35,995 nucleotides of DNA from Candidatus Parcubacteria bacterium (lineage in GTDB: Bacteria; Patescibacteriota; Patescibacteriia; UBA1558; GWA2-36-10): assembly GCA_002869235.1 (NCBI GenBank), contig PKTI01000049.1, forward strand, positions 1,937 through 37,931. Reading direction: 5' to 3'. Below are positions 22,039 to 30,100 of the stretch, piece after piece; the first letter of the stretch is position 1, and every line of letters begins with the position of its first letter. Position numbers and translations under genes: made by a program. The notes under the pieces were generated by a model that saw only the letters and a program-made list of their open reading frames with translations, was not told the DNA's origin and searched no databases.

Positions 22039-23846
22039 TTTGGTGGAATTTGATAATATTCTAGCAGAAATTTGGCAATTTCGCCAAATAATGGAGCAGC
22101 TGTATCGGAAGAATACCTAGCTGCTGTCGGATAGTCAAGTTTGACTATCATAGTAAATTTGGGGTCATCATTTGGGGCAAAACCAACAAAATTGTGAATA
22201 GTCTTTTCGTCATCATATCTACCTGTCTCTGAATTGGCAACTTGAGCTGTGCCAGTCTTGCCAGCCACATAATAGCCATCTACCGCAGCCTTACCAGCGT
22301 GTCCGCTGTCTACTACATGCACCATCATAGCTGAAACTTTTGAAGCAGTAGCTGTGTCTATCACCTGACGTATGACTGTAGGTTGATGCTCATCTATTAC
22401 CTCATCATCCTGCATTACCTGACTCACCAAATAAGGTTGAACCAATTTACCACGATTGGCAATTACATTGATAGCATTAACCATTTGCATAGCTGTGACC
22501 GTGATACCCTGACCATATGAAGCTGTAGCTTTGAAAATATCACCCTCTTTGGCCAAAGAACTAATATTGCCACTCAAATCCTGACTAATACCCAAACCAC
22601 TGGACTCACCAAAACCAAACTTTTTCATATAATCCTCGTAGATCTTGTTGTTTATTTCCGAAGTAGCATGAACAACCCCCGTATTGATAGATGATGCCAA
22701 AACTTCTTTCATGTCTACCAAACCATATTCTTCATTACCAGCGTTTCTTATCACTTTACCGCCAGCAAACTTAATTTCACCTTCATCTTTATAGGTGCTA
22801 TCTGGTTCTACCTTGCCCTGATCTATAGCTATAGCCATAGATATTGCTTTCATGACAGAACCTGGCTCATAGCTGTGATAAACTGCATTGTTATTGAAAA
22901 CATCTGCACTATCTACGTCACTATAATTGTTGGGGTCAAAACTTGGATAATTGCACATAGCTCGAATAGCTCCTGTTTTTGTCTCCATAATAATCACCGT
23001 TCCACTCTCAGCATCATATTCTGCCAAAGACTTTTCCAGTGCCTTACAAGCTGCATATTGAACCGTACGATCTATAGTAAGTACAAAATCCAACCCATTT
23101 TCTACAGACTTACCTTCATTGCTAGACACCAATCGTCCAGCTACGTCCGCCTCTCCGACTATTTGACCTCCATCTCCTGCCAACTCATGCTCAAAATAAC
23201 CCTCCAAGCCATATTTACCCACCCTAGAATAACCATCATCTCCATAACCCAAAAATCCCAAAATATGAGACCCAATTTCTTTGTCTGGATAATATCGCAA
23301 AATGTTTTTATAAAAATTCAAACCCAAATCCTCTACTGACTCTATTTTTTCTTCATCTGTTTTGCCTTTGTTTATGTCAAATCTCAACTCTTCAAATCTT
23401 TCTTTGAGTAATTCTACTTTTTCTCTAGACACATCTTTGGCTATCATCTCAAAGCTAGCTTCTGTTTTTTTTACTTTTTTCAAAACTTTTTCAGCTTCAT
23501 CTTCCTCCAAAGCTAAAACCTCTACAAAAATATCTGTTACATTTTGTGGACGAGTTATTATACTAGGATTTACACTTATTTCATAATAAACTTTGTTGAC
23601 TGCCAAAGGATAATAATCGCCCCCTTCGTCTGCTGAAGTCAAAGCAAAAATACGCCCTCTTTCTGGGCGAATATCACGAATTACTGAGCGCTGTTCCATG
23701 CCCATAGCCATATAAGTATCATTTTGCATTATCTGCAAATGAAACAATCTAGCAACAATTGCCAAAATCAAGAAAAAAATGACCCCTTGCAGGGCATTTA
23801 TTCTCAGACTGGATACCTGGTGCTCATTGACATGAAAAAAATTCAT
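22035..23846 (-). CDS. Penicillin-binding protein, FtsI/PBP2-type transpeptidase
   Basis: 603-aa class B PBP that crosslinks septal peptidoglycan. One N-terminal TM helix (about 18-40, LQGVIFFLILAIVARLFHLQI), a PBP dimerisation domain (RPERGRIFA near 60) and the transpeptidase domain with all three motifs: SVMK (Ser330, Lys333), SSIN (about 383-386) and KTGT (Lys530). The place between ftsL and murF in the dcw cluster makes FtsI the likeliest identity. No PASTA domain is visible at the C-terminus. It starts 9 nt after the ftsL stop. Confidence 0.93.
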   Translation of the reverse strand: MNFFHVNEHQVSSLRINALQGVIFFLILAIVARLFHLQIMQNDTYMAMGMEQRSVIRDIRPERGRIFALTSADEGGDYYPLAVNKVYYEISVNPSIITRPQNVTDIFVEVLALEEDEAEKVLKKVKKTEASFEMIAKDVSREKVELLKERFEELRFDINKGKTDEEKIESVEDLGLNFYKNILRYYPDKEIGSHILGFLGYGDDGYSRVGKYGLEGYFEHELAGDGGQIVGEADVAGRLVSSNEGKSVENGLDFVLTIDRTVQYAACKALEKSLAEYDAESGTVIIMETKTGAIRAMCNYPSFDPNNYSDVDSADVFNNNAVYHSYEPGSVMKAISMAIAIDQGKVEPDSTYKDEGEIKFAGGKVIRNAGNEEYGLVDMKEVLASSINTGVVHATSEINNKIYEDYMKKFGFGESSGLGISQDLSGNISSLAKEGDIFKATASYGQGITVTAMQMVNAINVIANRGKLVQPYLVSQVMQDDEVIDEHQPTVIRQVIDTATASKVSAMMVHVVDSGHAGKAAVDGYYVAGKTGTAQVANSETGRYDDEKTIHNFVGFAPNDDPKFTMIVKLDYPTAARYSSDTAAPLFGEIAKFLLEYYQIPPK

Positions 23847-23855
23847 AAAATCAAA

Positions 23856-24185
23856 CTATTTTAAAGCTACAGCTCCATCTTCAGTAGTATCAAGATAATA
23901 GATATCGTCTGTCTGAATTTTTACTAGATCAAGTCTAGCACTTTCAGTCTCAATCCTTTCTGTAGTTTGAAGCTCGCTGACGCTAGAATCCAACAAACGA
24001 TAGCTATCTTCTGCCAATCTAATATCTTTGTTGAGTTCATTCCTCATCAAAGCTTGGCCGTTGGCATAATTTGAAGAAGCCAATAGGATCATCCAAAGAA
24101 CTACAATGCCCACCGACATGGCGGTATTTAGTTTTTTGAAACGATCAAAAGTTTTTAAAAATTGATTTTTAATCTTGACAAGCAT
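23856..24185 (-). CDS. ftsL: FtsL-like cell division protein
   Basis: 109 aa with FtsL topology: a short basic cytoplasmic N-terminus (KIKNQFLKTFDRFKKLN), one TM helix (about 22-41, MSVGIVVLWMILLASSNYA) and an extracytoplasmic heptad-like helix (about 42-90, LMRNELNKDIRLAEDSYRLL onward) suited to a coiled coil with a DivIC/FtsB partner. FtsL sequences are poorly conserved, so the call rests on size, topology and position between rsmH and the PBP gene in the dcw order. It would recruit and activate the septal PBP. Confidence 0.75.
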   Translation of the reverse strand: MLVKIKNQFLKTFDRFKKLNTAMSVGIVVLWMILLASSNYANGQALMRNELNKDIRLAEDSYRLLDSSVSELQTTERIETESARLDLVKIQTDDIYYLDTTEDGAVALK

Positions 24186-24206
24186 GGGGTTTTGTTTTTT
24201 TTATTT

Positions 24207-25175
24207 TTATATTTTCTCAGCTACCCGCAGTTTAGCACTACGACTACGTGGGTTGGCTGATATTTCTTGGGCACTTGGTGCTATTACCTTTTTAGTTATT
24301 ATTTTAATTTTTGGCTTGTTGCCACAGATACAAACTGGAGATTCTGGCGGACAGATACAGGCTTGTGACATCTGTTTGAAGTATTGTTTGACGATTCTGT
24401 CTTCAAGTGAATGAAAGCTAATGACAGCAATTCGTCCGCCTTTCTCCAATATATCCAACGCTTGTGGCAAAGCTTTTGTAATGTTATCCAACTCGCTGTT
24501 TACTGCTATCCTCAATGCTTGAAAAATCTGAGTAGCGGGATGGATACGGTGTTTTTTCAAATTACTCTCTTTTATATTCAATATCCGGAGTACAGCGGAG
24601 ACAAACATGGAAGTTTTTAACTCTTTTTGTTTTTGTTTTAAAAAAGTTTTTCTCCAGGCAAGAATGCCTTGGACTAAACGATCGACTTGTTTGACCTCAC
24701 CATACTCACGGAATATTTTCGACAATTCATTTTCAGACCAATTGAGTACAATATCTGAAGCAGTCAATTTTTGATTTTCCGAATCAAATCGCATGTCCAG
24801 TGAACCATGATCTTTGAACGAAAAACCACGATCAGCTTTATCCAATTGGTCTGACGACAAACCAAGATCAAATACTATTCCGTGTACAGGTTTGTAATCT
24901 TCTTTTTTTACGTATTGTTTTAAATGTGCGTAACTGTCCTGAATTATGATCAATCTATCTTGGTATTTCTTTAATCTATCTTTACTAGCCTTGATGGCTC
25001 TATTATCCATCTCAAAGGCCAATACTTTACCATCTGGCTCGGTGAGCTCCAATATACTCTGGGTATGCCCTCCTCCGCCAAGTGTACAATCTACAAAATT
25101 CTGTCCTGCCTGAGGCTGTAGATATTCTACGACTTCATCACCAAGTACACTTATGTGATGGTAATCCTCTTTCAT
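24207..25175 (-). CDS. rsmH: 16S rRNA (cytosine(1402)-N(4))-methyltransferase
   Basis: SAM-dependent methyltransferase (MraW) that modifies C1402 in the ribosomal P site; about 322 aa, slightly longer than the usual 300-315. It shows HHISVLGDEVVEYL at the N-terminus, the SAM motif FVDCTLGGGGHTQ, VFDLGLSSDQLDKADRGFSF, the RIHPATQIFQALRIAVN segment and GGRIAVISFHSLEDRIVK. I chose ATG 25175 (MKEDYHHISV), the conserved start 4 nt after the mraZ stop; an upstream start at 25196 would overlap mraZ. The C-terminal Cys pairs (ACICPPESPVCICG) are typical. Confidence 0.96.
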   Translation of the reverse strand: MKEDYHHISVLGDEVVEYLQPQAGQNFVDCTLGGGGHTQSILELTEPDGKVLAFEMDNRAIKASKDRLKKYQDRLIIIQDSYAHLKQYVKKEDYKPVHGIVFDLGLSSDQLDKADRGFSFKDHGSLDMRFDSENQKLTASDIVLNWSENELSKIFREYGEVKQVDRLVQGILAWRKTFLKQKQKELKTSMFVSAVLRILNIKESNLKKHRIHPATQIFQALRIAVNSELDNITKALPQALDILEKGGRIAVISFHSLEDRIVKQYFKQMSQACICPPESPVCICGNKPKIKIITKKVIAPSAQEISANPRSRSAKLRVAEKI

Positions 25176-25179
25176 AACT

Positions 25180-25611
25180 TTAAATTCCCAAATCAACTAA
25201 ACCTTCTGAAATTTCATTGGTATCTTTTTCTGAACTACGTTGGTATTTGCTCCACATCTTTTCGTCCCAAACTTCCAAACGATTGTACAAACCAGCTAGT
25301 ATCACCTTTTTGCCCAAACCAGCAAAACCTTTGAGATAATCTGGCAAGATCACTCTACCCTGAGCATCAAGTCTTACATCCATAGCACCAGCTAGCATCA
25401 TACGGGAAAAAGCACGAGATTTGGCCTGTGAAATTGGTAAAGCAGCTAACTTCTCTACTAGCTTTTTCCATTCTTTATCAGTGTAGACAAACAGACAATT
25501 ATCAAGTCCTTTGGTAATAACCGCTCCATCTTTGAACATTTTGCGGAATTTACTTGGAATTGCCAATCTATTCTTGTTGTCTAAGCTGTATTTGTATTCT
25601 CCAATAAACAT
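25180..25611 (-). CDS. mraZ: Transcriptional regulator MraZ
   Basis: 143 aa, usual length. MraZ is a double-AbrB-fold DNA-binding ring that represses its own dcw operon. Both halves are visible: GEYKYSLDNKNRLAIPSKFRK (about 4-24) and AMDVRLDAQGRVILPDYLKGF (about 75-95), each with the conserved DxxxRxxxP pattern. It heads the operon mraZ-rsmH-ftsL-pbp-murF. Two AAAGTGG repeats in its leader (25640-25656) match known MraZ boxes, and sites resembling DnaA boxes flank the promoter. One of these ends 2 nt from the start codon. No SD. Confidence 0.95.
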   Translation of the reverse strand: MFIGEYKYSLDNKNRLAIPSKFRKMFKDGAVITKGLDNCLFVYTDKEWKKLVEKLAALPISQAKSRAFSRMMLAGAMDVRLDAQGRVILPDYLKGFAGLGKKVILAGLYNRLEVWDEKMWSKYQRSSEKDTNEISEGLVDLGI

Positions 25612-25613
25612 AG

Positions 25614-25622
25614 TTATCCACA
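25614..25622 (+). promoter_or_regulatory. DnaA-box match beside the mraZ start codon
   Basis: TTATCCACA on the plus strand, a perfect match to the TTATNCACA consensus, in the mraZ leader 2 nt from the start codon. Confidence 0.6.
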
Positions 25623-25639
25623 GGTACTTTTATAATTCC

Positions 25640-25656
25640 CCACTTTTTACCACTTT
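25640..25656 (-). promoter_or_regulatory. Two MraZ boxes in the mraZ leader
   Basis: Minus strand: AAAGTGG at 25650-25656 and again at 25640-25646, a 10-bp period, followed by TAA and GGA. This agrees with the AAAGTG-type, 3-nt-spaced boxes described for Mycoplasma MraZ and with the 10-bp TGGGN period of E. coli. A further GGTGGGG lies in the promoter spacer. Confidence 0.7.
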
Positions 25657-25672
25657 TAGGTATTACATTGTC

Positions 25673-25702
25673 ATTATACCCCACCGTTAGCCATAATGTC
25701 AA
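25673..25702 (-). promoter_or_regulatory. Promoter of the mraZ (dcw) operon
   Basis: Minus strand: TTGACA (25697-25702), 18 nt, TATAAT (25673-25678). Predicted start near 25666, giving a leader of about 55 nt. Confidence 0.88.
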
Positions 25703-25720
25703 TCATTAAAAGGCCTATAG

Positions 25721-25742
25721 TTATCCACAAAATTGTGGATAA
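25721..25742. promoter_or_regulatory. Inverted pair of DnaA-box matches upstream of mraZ promoter
   Basis: TTATCCACA (25721-25729), 4 nt, TGTGGATAA (25734-25742): two perfect DnaA-box matches in inverted orientation, about 20 bp upstream of the -35 box. Confidence 0.65.
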
Positions 25743-25752
25743 AGTCAATACT

Positions 25753-25777
25753 AAAAAATCCCGCTGCTGTGCGGGAT
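25753..25777 (-). terminator. Intrinsic terminator of the pilin/TsaB-like operon
   Basis: Minus strand: ATCCCGC, 6-nt loop, GCGGGAT (25758-25777), then six T (plus-strand A-run 25753-25758). Confidence 0.85.
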
Positions 25778-25799
25778 CAAATTTATCAATTTTTTGCTT

Positions 25800-26225
25800 T
25801 TACTTTTTTAGCTTAAATTTGGGCTTTTTCTTGGATATAGTGATGTCTGCTTTCCTCTTATACTTCACTTCAAGCGGCTCAAACTCCTTTAACTTTGAAA
25901 TCTTTTTGAGCAACTTGGCTAATATTTTGTCAAAATCAGCTGTAAAATAATATTCCCCCACTATGGGCCACCCAAAATTCCAAGCCAAAGCATTGAGCAT
26001 GGCTGTAGAGACTTTTACTTGAGTCAAGCTAGCTTCTTCTATAGCCAGAATTATTCCTGAAAAATCTTTTAGCTTCAATTTAGACTTAGACAAAAAGCTG
26101 TCCAAACCAAGAAAAAGACTATCCTGACCCACTCTTAAGTCAAAAGTATACTGAAATTTTATTTCAGTATCTTTTGTTGCCATCCAAGTGGCCTTTTTAT
26201 CTTTTATATATAAAATTATAAACAT
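25800..26225 (-). CDS. TsaB-like protein, divergent
   Basis: 141 aa from ATG 26225; a longer frame to 26252 would overlap the pilin gene end. Similarity to TsaB (YeaZ), the non-catalytic partner of TsaD in t6A tRNA modification, is suggested by MFIILYIKDKKATWMATKDTE at the N-terminus (ASKHA first strands), a mid segment LDSFLSKSKLKLKDFSGIIL, and IEEASLTQVKVSTAMLNALAWN, which aligns with the TsaB GPGSFTGLRIGxATANGLA motif but has lost its Gly residues. It is shorter than usual TsaB (about 220 aa) and ends in a Lys-rich tail (ISKKKPKFKLKK). It is last in an operon with the pilin gene. TsaB identity is inference. Confidence 0.55.
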   Translation of the reverse strand: MFIILYIKDKKATWMATKDTEIKFQYTFDLRVGQDSLFLGLDSFLSKSKLKLKDFSGIILAIEEASLTQVKVSTAMLNALAWNFGWPIVGEYYFTADFDKILAKLLKKISKLKEFEPLEVKYKRKADITISKKKPKFKLKK

Positions 26226-26233
26226 TTTAAAAA

Positions 26234-26686
26234 TTACCAACCTATACGACAACCATCACCCCTACCACTAAAACTCTGCTCACATACTACTTCTGTCAAT
26301 ACATTTTGAGCATCATCCATAAGAAAAATCCAAACTCCATCATTATAAGACCCCCCAGAACCTGGACCATCTAAGGCAATTATATAATCATATTCCTCTG
26401 GTAGCTCCCCTAGCTCAGGCCAATCAACACCAATATCTATACTACAAACATTACCGCCTACGTATGACCCTGATGGATAAGGATTATTTAATATAGCCCC
26501 CTCTTCATGATCACAAAGTATAGCCGCTGTAGTATACGATGCTATAGACTGCAAAGCAGCGGTTTCCTTGGCTTTTTTTCTAGAAGAATTCAAATTGACT
26601 ACAGCCACTGTAGAAAGTATGCCAATTATAGCTATTACTACCAAAAGCTCTACTAAGGTAAAACCCTTTTTGTTTTTTGTTTCCAT
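26234..26686 (-). CDS. Type IV pilin-like protein (prepilin)
   Basis: 150 aa with a class III signal: METKNKKG, cleavage before Phe, then FTLVELLVVIAIIGILSTVAVVNL, the N-methylated hydrophobic helix with Glu5. A short pilin helix (SSRKKAKETAALQSIASYT) and a Cys-containing globular head follow (four Cys, two near the C-terminus forming a possible D-loop). It would be processed by a prepilin peptidase, which is not in this window, and assembled into a pilus or pseudopilus. Upstream in the operon is a Cys-rich membrane protein, 14 nt away; downstream is the TsaB-like gene. Confidence 0.9.
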   Translation of the reverse strand: METKNKKGFTLVELLVVIAIIGILSTVAVVNLNSSRKKAKETAALQSIASYTTAAILCDHEEGAILNNPYPSGSYVGGNVCSIDIGVDWPELGELPEEYDYIIALDGPGSGGSYNDGVWIFLMDDAQNVLTEVVCEQSFSGRGDGCRIGW

Positions 26687-26700
26687 TTTTTTTATTATTT

Positions 26701-27267
26701 TTATTCAATTGAATAGTCTACTATATCGCCAAAAGCTCCCAGCATAATAGTCATCTGACCTTGGTCTGTGTCACATATTATCTCCCAATCCAAACCATCT
26801 TGATTGATAATTACTTGATCCTGACACTGATTCAAGATAGTATCACCATCTATATTGGCCTGAATAAAGGCTTGTACTTGCTCTGAAGTGGCCAATAACT
26901 CCTTGTCGTCAGACTCCGATGAATCAAGATCATCATCTATGATCTCTCCGGCAAAATAACATCTCTTACCATATTCATCGCCTTCTCTGGCCTCACAAAC
27001 AAAATCATCCTTACAATCAGTATCGCTATTGCAACTAGTGTATTCACAACGACATTCTTTGATGCCTAGATCTGAAGGAACACAACGATTACTCTGCTCT
27101 CCAAAACAATTTTCATCAAAAGGACACTCCGCATCGCTACTACAAAGGTCCAACACTCCCTCCTCCAGAGATATGTCCTCTCTAGTATTCCAAGATTGAT
27201 AGAAAAAATAACCAACTATCAACAATAGCACAACTAGTATCAAAGCTATAATTTTTGATTTATCCAT
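26701..27267 (-). CDS. Cys-rich single-pass membrane protein
   Basis: 188 aa, family not recognised. An N-terminal TM anchor (about 6-24, IIALILVVLLLIVGYFFYQ) is followed by an exported part with about ten Cys in the pattern CSSDAECPFDENC, RCVPSD, CRCEYTSCNSDTDC, VCEARE, resembling small disulfide-knotted repeats seen in secreted proteins. An acidic linker (DDDLDSSESDDKE) and a C-terminal domain (about 125-188) with one Cys pair come next. It lies between a wHTH regulator and a pilin gene in one operon, so a surface or pilus-related role is plausible but unproven. Confidence 0.75.
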   Translation of the reverse strand: MDKSKIIALILVVLLLIVGYFFYQSWNTREDISLEEGVLDLCSSDAECPFDENCFGEQSNRCVPSDLGIKECRCEYTSCNSDTDCKDDFVCEAREGDEYGKRCYFAGEIIDDDLDSSESDDKELLATSEQVQAFIQANIDGDTILNQCQDQVIINQDGLDWEIICDTDQGQMTIMLGAFGDIVDYSIE

Positions 27268-27281
27268 ATTTTTATTTTAAA

Positions 27282-27896
27282 TTATTCTTCTGGTCTAAAA
27301 TGTTTAAAATCAAACTCATCCAAACGCTTGGCTTTAATTTTGTCAGAAATCTTGTCTATTACAATAATCTTTTCGTTGGCCCAAATGTCATAGATAAACT
27401 TATCTGTGATATCCAAACGATACAAATAATCACTTAAAGGCAAAAATGTATAACGAAGATCTTCTGGTAAGCCTTCGGCAATTTTACCCAAATATTTATC
27501 AAACTTGCCTTTATTGACTTTGCCGACTATCAATACATCTGTTGAGGCTGGTGAGTCGGTCAAAACTCCAGTAAATATCAAAAGCTTGAGGCCTGGAATC
27601 TTTGACATCTTATTGGCTATATTCATCTCTTCAATAGCCAAAGCCTTGAACACCATGGCCTTTATCTCAGGATAAAGAGAAAATGACTGATTAGTATAAT
27701 AATATTTTTTCCCGCCCTGCTCTTCTGATTTTAAAAAACCAAAATCTTCCAAATTTTTTAGCTCTCTTCTTATAGAATTTAATTGCACTCCTAGACGACG
27801 AGCTAGCTCTCGGACAAAAAATTTATCTTGAGCATTGACACAAAAAAACTTTATTACCTTGGTTCTAGCTATTGAACTAAAAATTTGCTCAAGCAT
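27282..27896 (-). CDS. Winged-helix regulator with nucleotidyltransferase-like domain
   Basis: 204 aa. Residues about 1-70 form an ArsR/MarR-type winged helix: FVRELARRLGVQLNSIRRELKNLEDFGFLKSEEQGGKKYYY, where the recognition helix and the beta wing are clear. The rest (about 85-204) resembles a minimal nucleotidyltransferase-like fold (LKLLIFTGVLTDSPASTDVLIVG), with GVLTDSP and DVLIVG at the positions where active enzymes carry GS and DxD; the catalytic residues look lost, so a sensing role is likelier. It heads the operon with the Cys-rich protein and pilin genes and diverges from the 27971 gene, so it may control either or both. Confidence 0.75.
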   Translation of the reverse strand: MLEQIFSSIARTKVIKFFCVNAQDKFFVRELARRLGVQLNSIRRELKNLEDFGFLKSEEQGGKKYYYTNQSFSLYPEIKAMVFKALAIEEMNIANKMSKIPGLKLLIFTGVLTDSPASTDVLIVGKVNKGKFDKYLGKIAEGLPEDLRYTFLPLSDYLYRLDITDKFIYDIWANEKIIVIDKISDKIKAKRLDEFDFKHFRPEE

Positions 27897-27917
27897 ATTG
27901 CTAAGCTTTTAAAAACA

Positions 27918-27946
27918 TTTACTAATAATCTTGATTATAGTATAAT
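27918..27946 (+). promoter_or_regulatory. Promoter of the PP2C-like gene
   Basis: TTTACT (27918-27923), 17 nt, TATAAT (27941-27946), about 24 nt before ATG 27971. The region between the divergent genes is only 74 bp. Confidence 0.6.
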
Positions 27947-27970
27947 ATTATTTGAAATAAATGTAAATAA

Positions 27971-30097
27971 ATGGGCTTAAAACACCACAAACTATTTATT
28001 CACGATCATATCAATTCCCGTGAATTATCAGAGGTATATTTTAGCAACCTAACTGATTCTGGTCGCTTATTTATTTTGTTGGAATTGCCCAAAAACAAGG
28101 TAGACCAACAACCACTTATTGACGAAATCATCAATGAAGCAGCTACCTACTTTGAAACTTCCCAACAAGAAGACTCTGAAATGCTTTTGGAGGAAATACT
28201 CCACCAACTCAATCAAATATTGCCTGATATCAGCGCTTCTTCAAAAATAAAAAATTGGCTAGCTACTATTGATATGGCAGTTGGTATCATCAAAGAAGAT
28301 GAGGTGTTTTTGGCCGGCATCGGTAATATCAATGCCATTTTGGTACAGCACAACCAGCTTACTCCTATACTAGACAAAAATATAGAGATAAACCCTAGCA
28401 AAATATTTGCCGACATTATTAGCGGTAGTCTAGACCAAGGAGATGTTTTGATGGTGTCTACTGACGCTTTGTTTGACTATATTTCCAAAGAAAAGATAAA
28501 ACAAATCACCAAACAATACTCACCCCAAGGTACAGTAATAAAAGTGAATGAACTTTTGGAAACTGTGCCTGATTTTGTAAGCTTCAATTCTGTCTTTATC
28601 AAAAATGCCACTGAAACTGATAGAGAAGCCGTGCCCGAGACAAGAGAGTCTATTGAAGAAAAAGAAGAGCCTATTTTGGTTTCAGATACACACTCCAGCC
28701 ATAATCCAGCCAAATCAAAGTTTTCTTCGCCCGACAAAACAAAAACAAAGACAGTAGTAGACATCAAGGGCTTCAAAAATATAGGTTTTATCAAAAAACT
28801 CCAAAAAATATTTGCCTTAGTTGGCTTATTTTTTGCCATGGTGGGCAAATCAATTACTTATGTAGGCAACAAAATAAAAGCCGGATTTTTATTCTTGTTT
28901 TCCAGAAACTACAGACAAAAAACCGAAACCGAAACCTTGGACAGCATCAAACATATAACTGATAAAAAGGTCAATTGGTGGCAAGCACTATCTTTGAAGA
29001 AAAAAATAGCCTTGGGCGGATTTTTTGTGGTTTTGTTAGTATTTTTGCAAAGCTTGGTAATGATGACTCAACAAAAAGATGTTGAACAAAAAAATCAGGC
29101 CTATGAAGATGCTTTTGTGAAAATAGAAGAAAATTACAACGAAATGGAGGCAAAGCTCATCTACAATGATGAGGAGGCTGCTGAAGAATTATTGCTAGAA
29201 AATTTTGAGATACTAGACAATCTGAAGGCTAGCTCCCCTGAGCAAGAACAAGAAATCGCCCAAAAAAGAGAAGAATTATTTTACAAATTAAACAAAGTAA
29301 GACATATAAACGTTATTCCTGAGCCAGCTGAGCTTTTCAATATGGCTGACAAAGTCGTAGAAACTAGAAATATAGTTCAGAAAGATGGAAAATTTTATAT
29401 ATTGTCAGATAGCAGATTGTACCTTATAGAAGACAACAATCTAAGCTTGGTAGCTGATTTGCATGAGGGTCAAAGCGTACAATCAATGACTGACTGGCCA
29501 AATGAAAACAAGATAGTAATGAGTACTATGAGCCCTGATAAAAAATTGAGTTACTCTATATTTGACCTAGACAAAAAAGAAACAGTAGCTGTATTTGAGC
29601 CAATCACAGATAACACCGAGGTAAGCGATCTGTCAATATATGGAAATAACCTATATGTTTTGGATTCTCAAAATAGCCAAATATTCAAATACCCTGAAAG
29701 TGGTAATGGCTTTGGTGGCGGTCTAACTTGGCTACAAGAAGAAGTAGATCTATCCAATGCTTCTAGTCTTACTATAGACGGAAGTATCTATACTATAGAC
29801 AATGACGGTACAATCCGAAATTTTCTCAAAGGAGCAAGAGAAGACTTTGACTACCATGAACCACGACCAACAATAGGAAAAGACGTTATTATCAAAACAT
29901 TCAAAGATTCAGACTATCTATATATTATAGATCCACAAAATATGCGTATAGTAATTCTAGACAAAGAAGGAAACATAAAAGATCAGTATGCTTCTCAAAA
30001 ATTTGATAATCTAGTTGATCTAGCCATTGACCCTGAAGAAAAAGCTATATATCTACTCAACGGCGAACATCTATACCTTTTGGCAATAAACGAATAA
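27971..30097 (+). CDS. Membrane protein: degenerate PP2C-like domain plus propeller-like domain
   Basis: 708 aa. Residues about 1-215 resemble a PPM/PP2C phosphatase: FILLELP, AVGIIKEDEVFLAGIGNINAIL, and QGDVLMVSTDALFDYI in place of GDxxLLCSDGL. The metal-binding GDS and DG signatures read GIG and DA, so catalysis is doubtful. A polar linker, an amphipathic stretch (280-299) and a TM helix (about 346-364) follow, then a coiled coil (about 368-440) and an extracytoplasmic C-terminal domain with repeated YILSD, LYVLDSQ, YLYIID, IYLLN strands like a beta-propeller. The layout suggests a sensor linking outside binding to a cytoplasmic pseudo-phosphatase; that is inference. No SD. Confidence 0.7.
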   Translation: MGLKHHKLFIHDHINSRELSEVYFSNLTDSGRLFILLELPKNKVDQQPLIDEIINEAATYFETSQQEDSEMLLEEILHQLNQILPDISASSKIKNWLATIDMAVGIIKEDEVFLAGIGNINAILVQHNQLTPILDKNIEINPSKIFADIISGSLDQGDVLMVSTDALFDYISKEKIKQITKQYSPQGTVIKVNELLETVPDFVSFNSVFIKNATETDREAVPETRESIEEKEEPILVSDTHSSHNPAKSKFSSPDKTKTKTVVDIKGFKNIGFIKKLQKIFALVGLFFAMVGKSITYVGNKIKAGFLFLFSRNYRQKTETETLDSIKHITDKKVNWWQALSLKKKIALGGFFVVLLVFLQSLVMMTQQKDVEQKNQAYEDAFVKIEENYNEMEAKLIYNDEEAAEELLLENFEILDNLKASSPEQEQEIAQKREELFYKLNKVRHINVIPEPAELFNMADKVVETRNIVQKDGKFYILSDSRLYLIEDNNLSLVADLHEGQSVQSMTDWPNENKIVMSTMSPDKKLSYSIFDLDKKETVAVFEPITDNTEVSDLSIYGNNLYVLDSQNSQIFKYPESGNGFGGGLTWLQEEVDLSNASSLTIDGSIYTIDNDGTIRNFLKGAREDFDYHEPRPTIGKDVIIKTFKDSDYLYIIDPQNMRIVILDKEGNIKDQYASQKFDNLVDLAIDPEEKAIYLLNGEHLYLLAINE

Positions 30098-30100
30098 AAC

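Noticed and set aside
25614-25742. Chromosome origin (oriC)
   Set aside because: Three DnaA-box matches are too few, there is no dnaA or dnaN, no clear AT-rich unwinding repeat, and gene order is that of a dcw promoter. A regulatory role is likelier.
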